Assembly (NCBI RefSeq): GCF_000820505.1
Contig: NZ_JWJD01000007.1
Span: forward strand, 99,750-163,749
DNA length: 64,000 bases
Reading direction: 5' to 3'
Source of the DNA: Geoalkalibacter ferrihydriticus DSM 17813
Lineage (GTDB): Bacteria; Desulfobacterota; Desulfuromonadia; Desulfuromonadales; Geoalkalibacteraceae
Below are positions 56,787-64,000 of the stretch, piece by piece. Made by a program: the position numbers and the translations under genes. The notes under the pieces were generated by a model that worked only from the letters and a program-made list of their open reading frames with translations, made no database searches and was not told the origin of the DNA. Each line of letters starts with the position of its first letter. Within the stretch, counting starts at the first letter, position 1.

Positions 56787-58634
56787 ATGGCAGCAGATCA
56801 GAAAATCGAAAAAGGCACCATCTCCATTCATACCGAAAACATCTTTCCCATCATCAAGAAATGGCTTTACAGCGATCACGAGATTTTCCTGCGAGAACTC
56901 GTTTCCAACGCCGTCGATGCCATTCACAAGCTTCAGCACATCAACGTCATCGAAGGTTTGAAACTCACCGACGAATACGCCATTGACATCAGCGTTGACA
57001 AGACCGCCGGAACCCTGAGTGTCAAAGACAACGGCATCGGCATGACCGCCGATGAAATCCGCCAGTATATCAATCAGATCGCCTTTTCGTCAGCGGAAGA
57101 ATTCGTTCAGAAATTCAAGGATCTCGAAGATAAAAACCAGATTATCGGACACTTCGGCCTGGGTTTTTACTCCTCATTCATGGTCGCCGACCAGGTTGAA
57201 ATACGCTCACTGTCCTACCAGAAAGAGGCCAAGGGCGCTCACTGGAGCTGCGACGGAAGCACCACCTACACCCTCGAAGAGTGCGACAAGGCCGAGCGCG
57301 GCACCGAGATCATTCTGCACCTCAATGAGGATTCGAAAGAATTTCTCGAACCCGCGCGTTTGCGCGATATCCTTAAGAAATACTGCAACTTTCTGCCTGT
57401 CGCCATCCGCCTGGAAGGCGAAGTGGCGAACGATCAGAATCCGCTGTGGACGCGCGCAGCCAGCGAAATCAAGGACGAGGAATACGTCGAGTTCTACCGC
57501 AAGCTCTACCCCTTCTCCGACGATCCCCTGTTCTGGATTCATCTCAATATCGATTTTCCCTTTCACCTCAAGGGCATTCTTTACTTTCCGCGCATCACCA
57601 CCGAGTTCGATATCTCCAAAAGCCACATCAAGCTGTTCTGCAACCAAGTGTTCGTCTCCGATAACTGCCCCGAGCTGCTGCCTGAGTTCCTCACGCCCCT
57701 GCAAGGCTGTCTCGATGCTCCCGATCTACCCCTTAACGTCTCGCGCAGCTATCTTCAGAACGAGCCCCAGGTGCGCAAAATCCGCGAAGTCATCAGTGGG
57801 CGCATGGCCTCCAAGGTCGTCGACTTGGCCAAGAAAGACCGCGAGGCCTTCGGCAAGGTCTGGGACGATATTCACACCTTTGTCAAATACGGCATGATGC
57901 GCGACGACAAGTTCTCCGACAAAGTCAAGGACCAGGTGCTGTTCCGTACCACCGCCGAAATGAAATACACGACCTTGCCGGAATATCTGGAACGCAATAA
58001 GGAGCGCCACGAAAGCAAGGTGTTCTACGCCAACGACGAAGCCGCCCAGGCCACCTATCTCAAACTGTTCAAGAGCCAGGGCCTCGAAGCGCTGATTCTC
58101 GACGCGCTCATCGACAGCCATTTCATCCAGTTTCTCGAAATGAAGAACCAAGGAGTGAGTTTCGAGCGCGTCGACGCCGATGTCACCCAGAATCTCATCG
58201 AACACGATCAGGGCGGTAAGATCGTTGAAGGCACCGACCAAAAAACCGCCGATGAAAAAATCAAGGCGGCGTTCAGCGAACTGCTCGGCGAGAAAAAGGG
58301 CATGAGCGTGCGTGTTGAGAGCCTCAAAGACCCCTCCGTGCCGGCCATGTTGCTGCTGGCCGAACATTCGCGGCGCTTCAAGGAAATGACCCGCATGATG
58401 GGCAAGGAGATGGGCGATGCCCTCGACGAATTCACGCTGCTGGTCAACTTTGCCAACCCGGTTGTCAAGAAAATCCGCCATATGAAAGACGAAGGCCGGG
58501 CCGACGACGCCCGCCTACTCGCCGAGCAGGTCTACGACCTCGCCATGCTCACCCATAAATCCTTCAACAAAGAGCAGATGGAAGCGTTTCTGGAGCGCAG
58601 CAACCGAATTCTGGAAATGGTAGGGAAGGGATAA
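56787..58634 (+). CDS. htpG: Molecular chaperone HtpG (bacterial Hsp90)
   Basis: 615 residues. The N-terminal ATP-binding GHKL domain has FLRELVSNAVDAIHKLQ, VKDNGIGMTADEIRQYINQI and IIGHFGLGFYSSFMVADQVE. The middle domain includes FPRITTEFDISKSHIKLFCN and VSRSYLQNEPQVRKIREVI. The C-terminal dimer domain ends NRILEMVGKG. AGGAGG is ten bases before ATG 56787; a TTG 6 bp upstream is possible. The last 33 codons and stop are duplicated 1.2 kb downstream beyond the transposase. Confidence 0.96.
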   Translation: MAADQKIEKGTISIHTENIFPIIKKWLYSDHEIFLRELVSNAVDAIHKLQHINVIEGLKLTDEYAIDISVDKTAGTLSVKDNGIGMTADEIRQYINQIAFSSAEEFVQKFKDLEDKNQIIGHFGLGFYSSFMVADQVEIRSLSYQKEAKGAHWSCDGSTTYTLEECDKAERGTEIILHLNEDSKEFLEPARLRDILKKYCNFLPVAIRLEGEVANDQNPLWTRAASEIKDEEYVEFYRKLYPFSDDPLFWIHLNIDFPFHLKGILYFPRITTEFDISKSHIKLFCNQVFVSDNCPELLPEFLTPLQGCLDAPDLPLNVSRSYLQNEPQVRKIREVISGRMASKVVDLAKKDREAFGKVWDDIHTFVKYGMMRDDKFSDKVKDQVLFRTTAEMKYTTLPEYLERNKERHESKVFYANDEAAQATYLKLFKSQGLEALILDALIDSHFIQFLEMKNQGVSFERVDADVTQNLIEHDQGGKIVEGTDQKTADEKIKAAFSELLGEKKGMSVRVESLKDPSVPAMLLLAEHSRRFKEMTRMMGKEMGDALDEFTLLVNFANPVVKKIRHMKDEGRADDARLLAEQVYDLAMLTHKSFNKEQMEAFLERSNRILEMVGKG

Positions 58635-58644
58635 ATATAGCACC

Positions 58645-58668
58645 GAGGCGGGTCCATGGACCCGCCTC
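58645..58668. repeat. Perfect 24-bp palindrome after htpG (REP-like)
   Basis: GAGGCGGGTCCA and TGGACCCGCCTC are exact complements. The core GGCGGGTCC/GGACCCGCC recurs in the palindrome at 59883-59907, on the other side of the transposase gene, so these are probably REP sequences linked to it. It may also end htpG transcripts. Confidence 0.85.
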
Positions 58669-58683
58669 AAGACCGCTCAAGCA

Positions 58684-59737
58684 GGGGACGGGGTTAACTA
58701 ATTGACCTTAGTTTAGCCAAAGTCTCTCGCAATGCGTCGCGATTGTTTTCGAAAAATTTTCCTCCACGTCGGGCCGCGACGCTCACCCCGGAGGGAGTCA
58801 AGCCGAGCTCCGCGGCTATCTCTCTCCCTTGGTATCCAAAGCGGCGTAAAGCCAGATAACAGATCACGCCCTTGATCTTTGCCAGTTGGCGGTCCCTGTT
58901 GAATTCTCTCAATACCGTGCTTTCGACACCATAATGTCGGCAGATGCGTTGGATTAATTCCGGAAGCGCGATTCTACTTTCATCCTGGGCACTCTCTGTT
59001 GCTCGGCCGACCAGGTTCGTTACAAAGTCTCCAGCGCTAAGAATACGGTCATCAAATGCAGCATCTTCAGCCAATGTCGGATCCAAAGCGAGACTGCGCC
59101 GTTTGCCGCCACCGGATAAGTCTGCCGTATCAAGAGCATTGGTGCTTACGGCAATATATTCTCGATAATTTTTCAGAGCCGTGTGCCGTGAAGCAGAAAA
59201 CAGCGCCATGATTTCATCCCGCACCTCAGGATTGAACCACTCGCCCTTAAGCAAGGCGGCGTGCCCACACCAGGGGTACGTCTCTAGTTCTTCCAACGTA
59301 TGTACCAGGCCGGCGCGAAGAGGATTGAGATGGATGTAGCGGATGAGGGACAGCAGGTAGGCATCTTGATCGCACACAATGGATTTGAAGCGATTCTGGA
59401 AAACGTAACCGGCCCGCTTATGCCGCAGATTGAAAACAACGGCGTAACCGGTTAACAGGCGACGCATGAAGTACGCCAGGGTAGAAGTGCGCGGACGCAA
59501 GAGCAGATGAACATGGTTGTCGAGAAAGGCCCAGGCAAAACAGTCTGTTTCAGACTCGCGTATCAAAAGAGTGAGCCGCTTCAAAAAGGCTGCCTTGTCT
59601 TGATTATCGAAAAAGATGTCGCGCTTTTCGATGCCTCTGACGATGACATGCTGGAGGAGACCGGGGATGTCGATTCGAGCGGTTCGTGGCATAAGGTTAG
59701 GATAATGATGATTAGTCAAAAAGTCAACCCCGTCCCC
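58684..59737 (-). mobile_element. REP-associated tyrosine transposase element inserted at htpG 3' end
   Basis: The ends GGGGACGGGGTT (58684-58695) and AACCCCGTCCCC (59726-59737) are perfect 12-bp inverted repeats; a few more bases inward also match imperfectly. The unit carries one transposase gene. On both sides lie copies of the htpG 3' end (58536-58642 and 59746-59852) and REP-like palindromes. Confidence 0.8.
58694..59692 (-). CDS. REP-associated tyrosine transposase (RAYT, Y1 family)
   Basis: 332 residues. Starts MPRTARIDIPGLLQHVIVRG, the RAYT hallmark. The HUH motif is in FLDNHVHLLLRP near residue 66, and the catalytic Tyr is expected in SLIRYIHLNPLRAGLVHT. The C-terminal third has a helix-turn-helix (RRFGYQGREIAAELGLTPSG), probably for REP binding. 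No frameshift, so it may be active. ATG 59692 is used; an in-frame start 27 bp upstream is possible. Confidence 0.9.
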   Translation of the reverse strand: MPRTARIDIPGLLQHVIVRGIEKRDIFFDNQDKAAFLKRLTLLIRESETDCFAWAFLDNHVHLLLRPRTSTLAYFMRRLLTGYAVVFNLRHKRAGYVFQNRFKSIVCDQDAYLLSLIRYIHLNPLRAGLVHTLEELETYPWCGHAALLKGEWFNPEVRDEIMALFSASRHTALKNYREYIAVSTNALDTADLSGGGKRRSLALDPTLAEDAAFDDRILSAGDFVTNLVGRATESAQDESRIALPELIQRICRHYGVESTVLREFNRDRQLAKIKGVICYLALRRFGYQGREIAAELGLTPSGVSVAARRGGKFFENNRDALRETLAKLRSIS

Positions 59738-59745
59738 TATGGGTG

Positions 59746-59852
59746 GACCTCGCCATGCTCACCCATAAATCCTTCAACAAAGAGCAGATGGAAGCGTTTC
59801 TGGAGCGCAGCAATAGAATTCTGGAAATGGTGGGGAAGGGGTAGAAATAGCA
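59746..59852 (+). pseudogene. Duplicated 3' end of htpG
   Basis: About 105 bp nearly identical to 58536-58642. In the htpG frame it encodes DLAMLTHKSFNKEQMEAFLE then RSNRILEMVGKG and a stop, identical in protein to the true HtpG C-terminus, with only a few synonymous or non-coding changes (for example CAACCGA to CAATAGA and stop TAA to TAG). It has no start and should not be expressed alone. It marks the target duplication or rearrangement at the transposase element. Confidence 0.93.
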
Positions 59853-59867
59853 TAAACAAAAAAAATG

Positions 59868-59908
59868 GGGGCGGGTCCTGATGGGGGCGGGTCCTGGACC
59901 CGCCCCCC
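59868..59908. repeat. REP-like GC-rich palindrome
   Basis: Contains GGGGGCGGGTCC twice; the second forms a hairpin with GGACCCGCCCCC at 59883-59907. The core equals the palindrome at 58645-58668. Confidence 0.8.
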
Positions 59909-59929
59909 TTGCGTTTCAGGTGGGAAAAA

Positions 59930-61576
59930 TCAATCGCCTGCCGGAATGACGGTGAGGGTGAAGGTTTGGCTTGTGCTCAGACTCGCCTCGTTGGTGGCGG
60001 TCAGGGTTATAGAATAGTCTGTTGGGCCAATAACGTCCGGGGCCTCTGTCAAGGTCAGGGTGCTGCCGCTGATCTGCAATGATTGGAGCGGCGGACTGCT
60101 GCTGGCCACATATGTAAGGGAACTGCCGCTGATGTCGTAGAAAAACGCCGCAAGGTTGAGGATGATCGGTGCGCCGGCTTTTATTTCCATGCTGTCGATT
60201 GCGATAGTAATAGGCCGCACTGCTCCATTTGCGTTGACATCCACCAGCCAGGCCGTGGCTTCTGTTAAGCTAAAATTTGTCGGGCTGGTGAACTTAAACA
60301 CGCCGTTGGCGAAACCCGACAAGAGGAAACCATTATCCTGCTTGATTACAGACACGGCCAGTTCGTCACGGCTTCCGCCGTAATATCGTACCCAGTCGTT
60401 TGCTGGGGTTTCAAGATCCACGAACGCCAGGTAGGCATCAAAGCCTTTGTTTGGGACCTGAGCAGCTCCCGCGATCAAAAATTCAGAACCAGATATTTTC
60501 AGCAGAGAGGTGGGAAATGCATGACTGATTTCAGGGCCAAGAAGTTCTTCAACCGGGTTCATGCCATTCGTGTCGGTTTGAATGATAATGATGTCGTAAT
60601 TGTCACCGAATGAATTGGTGGAGCCAACAATAAAAAATCCATCATTGGTTTCCTCCAGCCCCAGGGCAATTTCATTAAGGTTCGCGCCTCGTTTGCCGAA
60701 GATACGCGGCGAGTCAGCCCAAAGGGAAAGGGTATCTTCGCCATCTGCGGTGACTTGGTGCAGAAAGATGTCCGCATCGTTTAAAGAGTTCCCTTCAGAA
60801 CGGGTTGTTCCTAGAAAGGCAATGTTTCTGTTGGATAGTTCCAAAATATCCACACCTGAATCTGGAAATCCCTTATCACCAAAGGTGTGCTCCCATTTAA
60901 CTCCGCCATCGGTGCTAATTCTAGCAAACAGCATGTTGGCATATACTTTATCACCCGGCATGCTGAAGTCGGTTCCGGCAATCAAGAGGTCACCGTTGCT
61001 GGCTCGGCGAGCCGTGTTGATAGTGCACTCTTCTAGGTTCTCTAACAAGTGGATTGGTGGATCAGAGTCGACGCCCGTATTGATGGTTGCCAAAAATAGC
61101 TGACCAATGCCATTTCCGACATGCTTTGTCGTGCCTAGAACGTGAAAGACCTGAGCGCTTTCCTCAATGAGGACCTTAGGGCGATTTATTCCTGGTGACG
61201 GGGTAAGGTCAATCGTGTGGACCTTTTTGCCGTTTTCAGAAAATTTTGAAAAACGCACCAGCGATGAATTCGTCCCTGTAGAAACCTCGGCAATCGCAAC
61301 CATGCCACCGTCTGATGTGGCTTTAAGGCCTGTAATGGGTCCGTCCATATTGGTGTTGACAGTACGTGAAGATAAGGGCGGCAACATGTAGTTGTCGTGG
61401 TTGTCAGGGATGCCGGGCATCTCAATGATCACGCCACCACTAAATGGCGGAATGGTCTCGCCATCACTGGCCGGTGGGCTGGTTGCGTTGCCGTCGCTCC
61501 CTCCGCCACCACCACAGCCAGAAAGGATAAAGAGCAAAATACAGCAAAGACAAAGATCGCGCCCCCAGTTGTGCAT
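59930..61576 (-). CDS. Large lipoprotein with a probable beta-propeller and C-terminal Ig-like domain
   Basis: 548 residues. Lipoprotein signal ends FILSGC, then a flexible GGGGGSDGN linker. The centre contains several blades of similar design (for example ATSDGGMVAIAEVSTGTNS, ISTDGGVKWEHTFGDKGFPD, ISGSEFLIAGAAQVPNKGFD, KQDNGFLLSGFANG), suggesting a propeller like those in surface or extracytoplasmic binding proteins. The last 90 residues (SITLTATNEASLSTSQTFTL) look like a cadherin/He_PIG Ig fold. Function unknown. AGGAGAG before the ATG is a good ribosome site. Base composition is more AT-rich than its neighbours, compatible with transfer. Confidence 0.75.
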   Translation of the reverse strand: MHNWGRDLCLCCILLFILSGCGGGGGSDGNATSPPASDGETIPPFSGGVIIEMPGIPDNHDNYMLPPLSSRTVNTNMDGPITGLKATSDGGMVAIAEVSTGTNSSLVRFSKFSENGKKVHTIDLTPSPGINRPKVLIEESAQVFHVLGTTKHVGNGIGQLFLATINTGVDSDPPIHLLENLEECTINTARRASNGDLLIAGTDFSMPGDKVYANMLFARISTDGGVKWEHTFGDKGFPDSGVDILELSNRNIAFLGTTRSEGNSLNDADIFLHQVTADGEDTLSLWADSPRIFGKRGANLNEIALGLEETNDGFFIVGSTNSFGDNYDIIIIQTDTNGMNPVEELLGPEISHAFPTSLLKISGSEFLIAGAAQVPNKGFDAYLAFVDLETPANDWVRYYGGSRDELAVSVIKQDNGFLLSGFANGVFKFTSPTNFSLTEATAWLVDVNANGAVRPITIAIDSMEIKAGAPIILNLAAFFYDISGSSLTYVASSSPPLQSLQISGSTLTLTEAPDVIGPTDYSITLTATNEASLSTSQTFTLTVIPAGD

Positions 61577-61754
61577 GATTCTCTCCTGTTAGGTTATTTC
61601 GTGGTGAAAAATTTTGATAAATTCTTGTATGTAAAGCCGATATTGCTGGCACAGACGAGAGAAAAGTTCATCAGCGAGTTAATTGAATGAGGCAATTGAT
61701 ATTTTTTCTTTTTCGTCTGTCTTATGGGATAAAAAAGCAATAATTGACGGGTTC
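61577..61754. other. AT-rich gap between lipoprotein and nucleotidyltransferase genes
   Basis: 178 bp, markedly AT-rich compared with the rest. No gene or clear promoter element was recognised; it presumably holds the promoter of the minus-strand lipoprotein gene. Confidence 0.5.
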
Positions 61755-62825
61755 TTAGGGTTCTTTTGCCGAACGTCGAAAAAATTTTTGGGAAAGATGG
61801 CGTGCAAGAAGCAAAGGTGGCATGCGCAACCAATGTGCGCGGATGTAAAGGAGGGTTTTTTCAAATTGATGAGGTCGCAGTTGGCCTTCCGGGGTCAGGG
61901 GTACCAGGGTGCGGCGGGCGAGAAAAGCCATGAGCGCACCAATCATTGGATGGGGGGCACTGGCGGCGGAATGCTTCATCACCTCGTCGGGAATGGGTGT
62001 TCCCAGAATCTCTCTGCAGAAAAAGAGCGCATAGAACATCGGTCGAATGAGATCCAGTGCCAAGGCCCTCGGTAAGAGGCGATTCCAGAAGTCCGGATCC
62101 GCCTCGCCGAAATCCCGCATCAGGTCGTCAAGATCAAAGAGATCGCGCAAACCGCCACTGAGGTCACCGTCCTGAAAGAGATGAACGGCACTGTGCAGCA
62201 CCATATCTTCGGGTGACAATACCCTCCATCCGCCTTTGCCGCAGGTTTGCGCCCCCTGCCAAAGAAGTTTGGGATTGGGATGCAGGCGACCACTTTCAGG
62301 CAAAATGGTGTGGTGAACATCAATCAGCGTTTTGCGCTCGCGATGTTTGAGCGGCGGCAGCTCATGCATCCAGCGCCGATAATATTTCTGGTCATAGGGG
62401 TCATGCTTGGTGTGTGCCCAGCCCGCTTGCAGCAACACCTGTTCAGTGCGCGAGAGATCTTCCTTGCGTACCAGAATGTCGATATCGCTGACTTTGCGCC
62501 CCTCTCCGGCAGGTAACCCGGCCATGATGTAGGCAGCGCCCTTAAGCAGTATGAAGTCGATGTCCTGATAGGAGAGGATATTGTGAATACACTGGGATTC
62601 CCACTCAACGGTGCGCCGATGGTGTTTGCCGACATTTCCCGCTGCAATCAGATGGTCTTTGATTTTCTGCGGGAAACTCTCTGTTATGCCCGCCTGTTCA
62701 GCGCGAAAAGAAAATTTGGGAAGCAAGTCGAAGTTACGCGCAATGCGCAGGAACGCATCCCAGCGCTGCGCTGACCAGTGGCGGGTCGCAGATGGATCGA
62801 GCAGAGCTTCGATGACCGGCGTCAT
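61755..62825 (-). CDS. Nucleotidyltransferase-fold protein of the HPr-rel-A-like cassette
   Basis: 356 residues, NTP_transf_5-like family: FILLKGAAYIMAGLPAGEGR, KVSDIDILVRKEDLSRTEQV (the DxD metal pair), then LIDVHHTILPESGRL and DMVLHSAVHLFQDGDLSGGL then RDLFDLDDL. Such proteins accompany HprK-related kinases in exopolysaccharide/PEP-CTERM regions. The target is unknown. It overlaps the kinase gene upstream by 4 bp. Confidence 0.83.
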   Translation of the reverse strand: MTPVIEALLDPSATRHWSAQRWDAFLRIARNFDLLPKFSFRAEQAGITESFPQKIKDHLIAAGNVGKHHRRTVEWESQCIHNILSYQDIDFILLKGAAYIMAGLPAGEGRKVSDIDILVRKEDLSRTEQVLLQAGWAHTKHDPYDQKYYRRWMHELPPLKHRERKTLIDVHHTILPESGRLHPNPKLLWQGAQTCGKGGWRVLSPEDMVLHSAVHLFQDGDLSGGLRDLFDLDDLMRDFGEADPDFWNRLLPRALALDLIRPMFYALFFCREILGTPIPDEVMKHSAASAPHPMIGALMAFLARRTLVPLTPEGQLRPHQFEKTLLYIRAHWLRMPPLLLARHLSQKFFRRSAKEP

Positions 62826-63751
62826 AGCTTTATCGACCCCCCATCTTTTTCGCAGAGCCGGTCAAGAAAGCCGATGGCCTCGCTCAGATCGCCATAGCTC
62901 AATTCATGACACTCGCAGGCGTCGACCAGGGCGCTCAGGGAATCAAAGGCTTTTTCTCCGAGTACATTGAAATTGAACGCATCATTGGCCAGCCAGAGAA
63001 ACGTCTGCGCTTTGCTTGCGGAGTCCAGAGCCACCTGGGCGCCGGGCTTAAATGTTGGAAAAATGATCCAGCGCGGCGCAGCTCCGCGCGCGGTGCCTTC
63101 AAAAGCAGTGGTCGGCGGCTTGAGGTGGGCAACTGTCCCTTTGCGTGTGCCGGGGGTTGCCGGCCCCATGACGGCATCGGGCTCAAAACGGCGAATGACG
63201 TCGATGGATTGATTCTTCAGCCCGATGGGGCGCGGGACCGCAATCAGTTCGGTCTCCCCCGGGCGCATCATGGCCAGTTCGTCCGAAAACAGGCGCCACC
63301 CGCGCAGTGCCAGCGCCGCACAAAGAGTGCTCTTGCCGGCTCCCGGTGGGCCGGGTAGCACCAGGCCCAGTCCGTTTTTCTCCAGAACCGCGGAGTGAAG
63401 CATGAAATACTGGTGCGGCAGGCTGAAGGTGCACCAGTTGACGGCCCATTCAAGCATAGGCAAGGCCAGTTCACGATCAAAGGGTTCAAAGGATTTGCAA
63501 TCATCGATGGTGAAGCGCGCCCGCTTTTTCCAAGGTGGCCAGCCCATGCTGGGGCTCAGTCGCACCCAGAAATCACTGATATCTTCGCCAAAGGCGATTT
63601 CATGGTCGGCATAAAGAAGGGACAGAGGGGCGTGCAGTTCGGGTAAGCTCACCTGAAGGCGCAGTATGAACGGACCAACGCGCAGGAGTAGACCGCCGGG
63701 TGTTGACAGACGAGCAGAAATTTGTTCCGTGGGGAGCTCAGCAAGAATCAT
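62822..63751 (-). CDS. HprK-related kinase A
   Basis: 309 residues. LHSAVLEKNGLGLVLPGPPG then AGKST is the P-loop of HPr-kinase-like proteins, and WRLFSDELAMMRPGETELIA resembles the HprK signature region. The N-terminal 100 residues are specific to this subgroup. No HPr protein is known as target; the family is defined by its association with a PqqD-like chaperone and a nucleotidyltransferase, as here. It overlaps the partial PqqD-like gene by 14 bp. Confidence 0.85.
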   Translation of the reverse strand: MILAELPTEQISARLSTPGGLLLRVGPFILRLQVSLPELHAPLSLLYADHEIAFGEDISDFWVRLSPSMGWPPWKKRARFTIDDCKSFEPFDRELALPMLEWAVNWCTFSLPHQYFMLHSAVLEKNGLGLVLPGPPGAGKSTLCAALALRGWRLFSDELAMMRPGETELIAVPRPIGLKNQSIDVIRRFEPDAVMGPATPGTRKGTVAHLKPPTTAFEGTARGAAPRWIIFPTFKPGAQVALDSASKAQTFLWLANDAFNFNVLGEKAFDSLSALVDACECHELSYGDLSEAIGFLDRLCEKDGGSIKL

Positions 63752-64000
63752 CTACGGGATGGACCAGCCCGAGACGGGCTAACTTGAGAACGAATTGATG
63801 AACGTTGTGGTAAAGATCCGAATCGTTGGCGATGTTTAGACTCTCGCTGATGCTCTGGACCAGACCATCGACGGAGAAAGCAGAGCGTTGCAGGCTTTTA
63901 AGCGCTTCCGCGGCTATGGGATTGAGAAGATGAATATCACCGCTGTTGCAGTTGAACGCAATATGCTCGTTGTCCCAGCAACGCCACCTGAGACGCAGAG
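63738..64000 (-). CDS. HPr-rel-A-like PqqD-family peptide chaperone (partial, cut by window end)
   Basis: Only the C-terminal 86 codons are in the window, ending LARLGLVHPVDDSC. The visible part (LRWRCWDNEHIAFNCNSGDI then HLLNPIAAEALKSLQ and VDGLVQSISESLNIANDSDL) has the PqqD/RRE pattern: a beta sheet with the HLLNPxAAE turn, then two helices. The start lies beyond 64000. It overlaps the kinase start, so the three genes form one operon. It is the second PqqD-type protein of this window and is distinct from the one at 12417. Confidence 0.82.
   Translation of the reverse strand, partial: LRLRWRCWDNEHIAFNCNSGDIHLLNPIAAEALKSLQRSAFSVDGLVQSISESLNIANDSDLYHNVHQFVLKLARLGLVHPVDDSC

Noticed and set aside
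59507-59881. Plus-strand 124-codon frame across the transposase start and the htpG copy
   Set aside because: It runs antisense to the RAYT gene and reads the htpG tail in a different frame; no ribosome site.

Overview
The window looks like chromosomal DNA from a Desulfuromonadales-type (Geobacter/Desulfuromonas relative) bacterium. The evidence is a gene set I associate with that group: a GeoRSP-like radical SAM peptide cassette beside a YedE-type selenium protein, a B12-dependent ribonucleotide reductase, a 180-kDa NAD-glutamate dehydrogenase, a possible futalosine-pathway deaminase and a complete gspC-to-gspN type II secretion operon. Base composition is moderately GC-rich. Species cannot be read from the sequence. 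No rRNA, prophage or CRISPR array is present; the one RNA gene I can name is tRNA-Gln(CTG).

Layout, left to right. (1) 0.1-5.3 kb, minus strand: tag, a HAD phosphatase with an unusual N-terminal extension, a secreted dienelactone-hydrolase-like protein, arfB and nrdJ. (2) 5.8-7.1 kb: an NtrC-type response regulator with no kinase beside it. (3) 7.4-16.5 kb, plus strand: the most unusual locus. A binding-protein-like exported protein, two parallel beta-helix proteins, a PhnD-like lipoprotein and a membrane-anchored helical-repeat protein are followed by a YedE-type selenium transporter, a PqqD-type chaperone, a radical SAM/SPASM maturase, an 18-codon peptide gene, a SPASM-only protein, a NifS-like PLP enzyme and a small lipoprotein. 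(4) 16.6-21.3 kb: PIN-PhoH, tsaD, a DUF2062 protein, rsmA and a parvulin. (5) 21.5-31.4 kb: NAD-GDH, a flavin reductase-like protein, an unidentified leader or small RNA with an intrinsic terminator, panBCD, an amidohydrolase and tRNA-Gln. (6) 31.7-38.9 kb: an HDAC-like deacetylase, an unknown protein, a TPR protein and an aromatic-proline repeat protein that leads into an Mla-type lipid ABC system (permease, ATPase, MCE). (7) 39-53 kb, minus strand: a Bax-like lipoprotein and the type II secretion operon. (8) 53-64 kb: yjbQ, ppa, a HAD/OtsB fusion, htpG with a REP-associated transposase that has duplicated the htpG 3' end, a large lipoprotein, and an HPr-rel-A-like cassette cut by the right edge.

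The most interesting signal is the peptide gene at 13901-13957. Its reading frame ends Cys-TGA. Eighteen bases after the TGA there is a hairpin whose geometry fits a bacterial SECIS element and also an intrinsic terminator. The locus carries a selenium-type transporter and a NifS-like enzyme, and the next gene has no visible ribosome binding site and starts inside the read-through frame. A Cys-Sec ending of the modified peptide is therefore a testable possibility, not a demonstrated fact.

The window is also rich in non-coding repeats: a dispersed palindromic family (nine full or partial copies), several 7-bp tandem arrays built on related GTCCA/GACAA words, an 8-bp tandem array, long hairpins between nrdJ and arfB and between gspC and gspD, and REP-like palindromes around the transposase.
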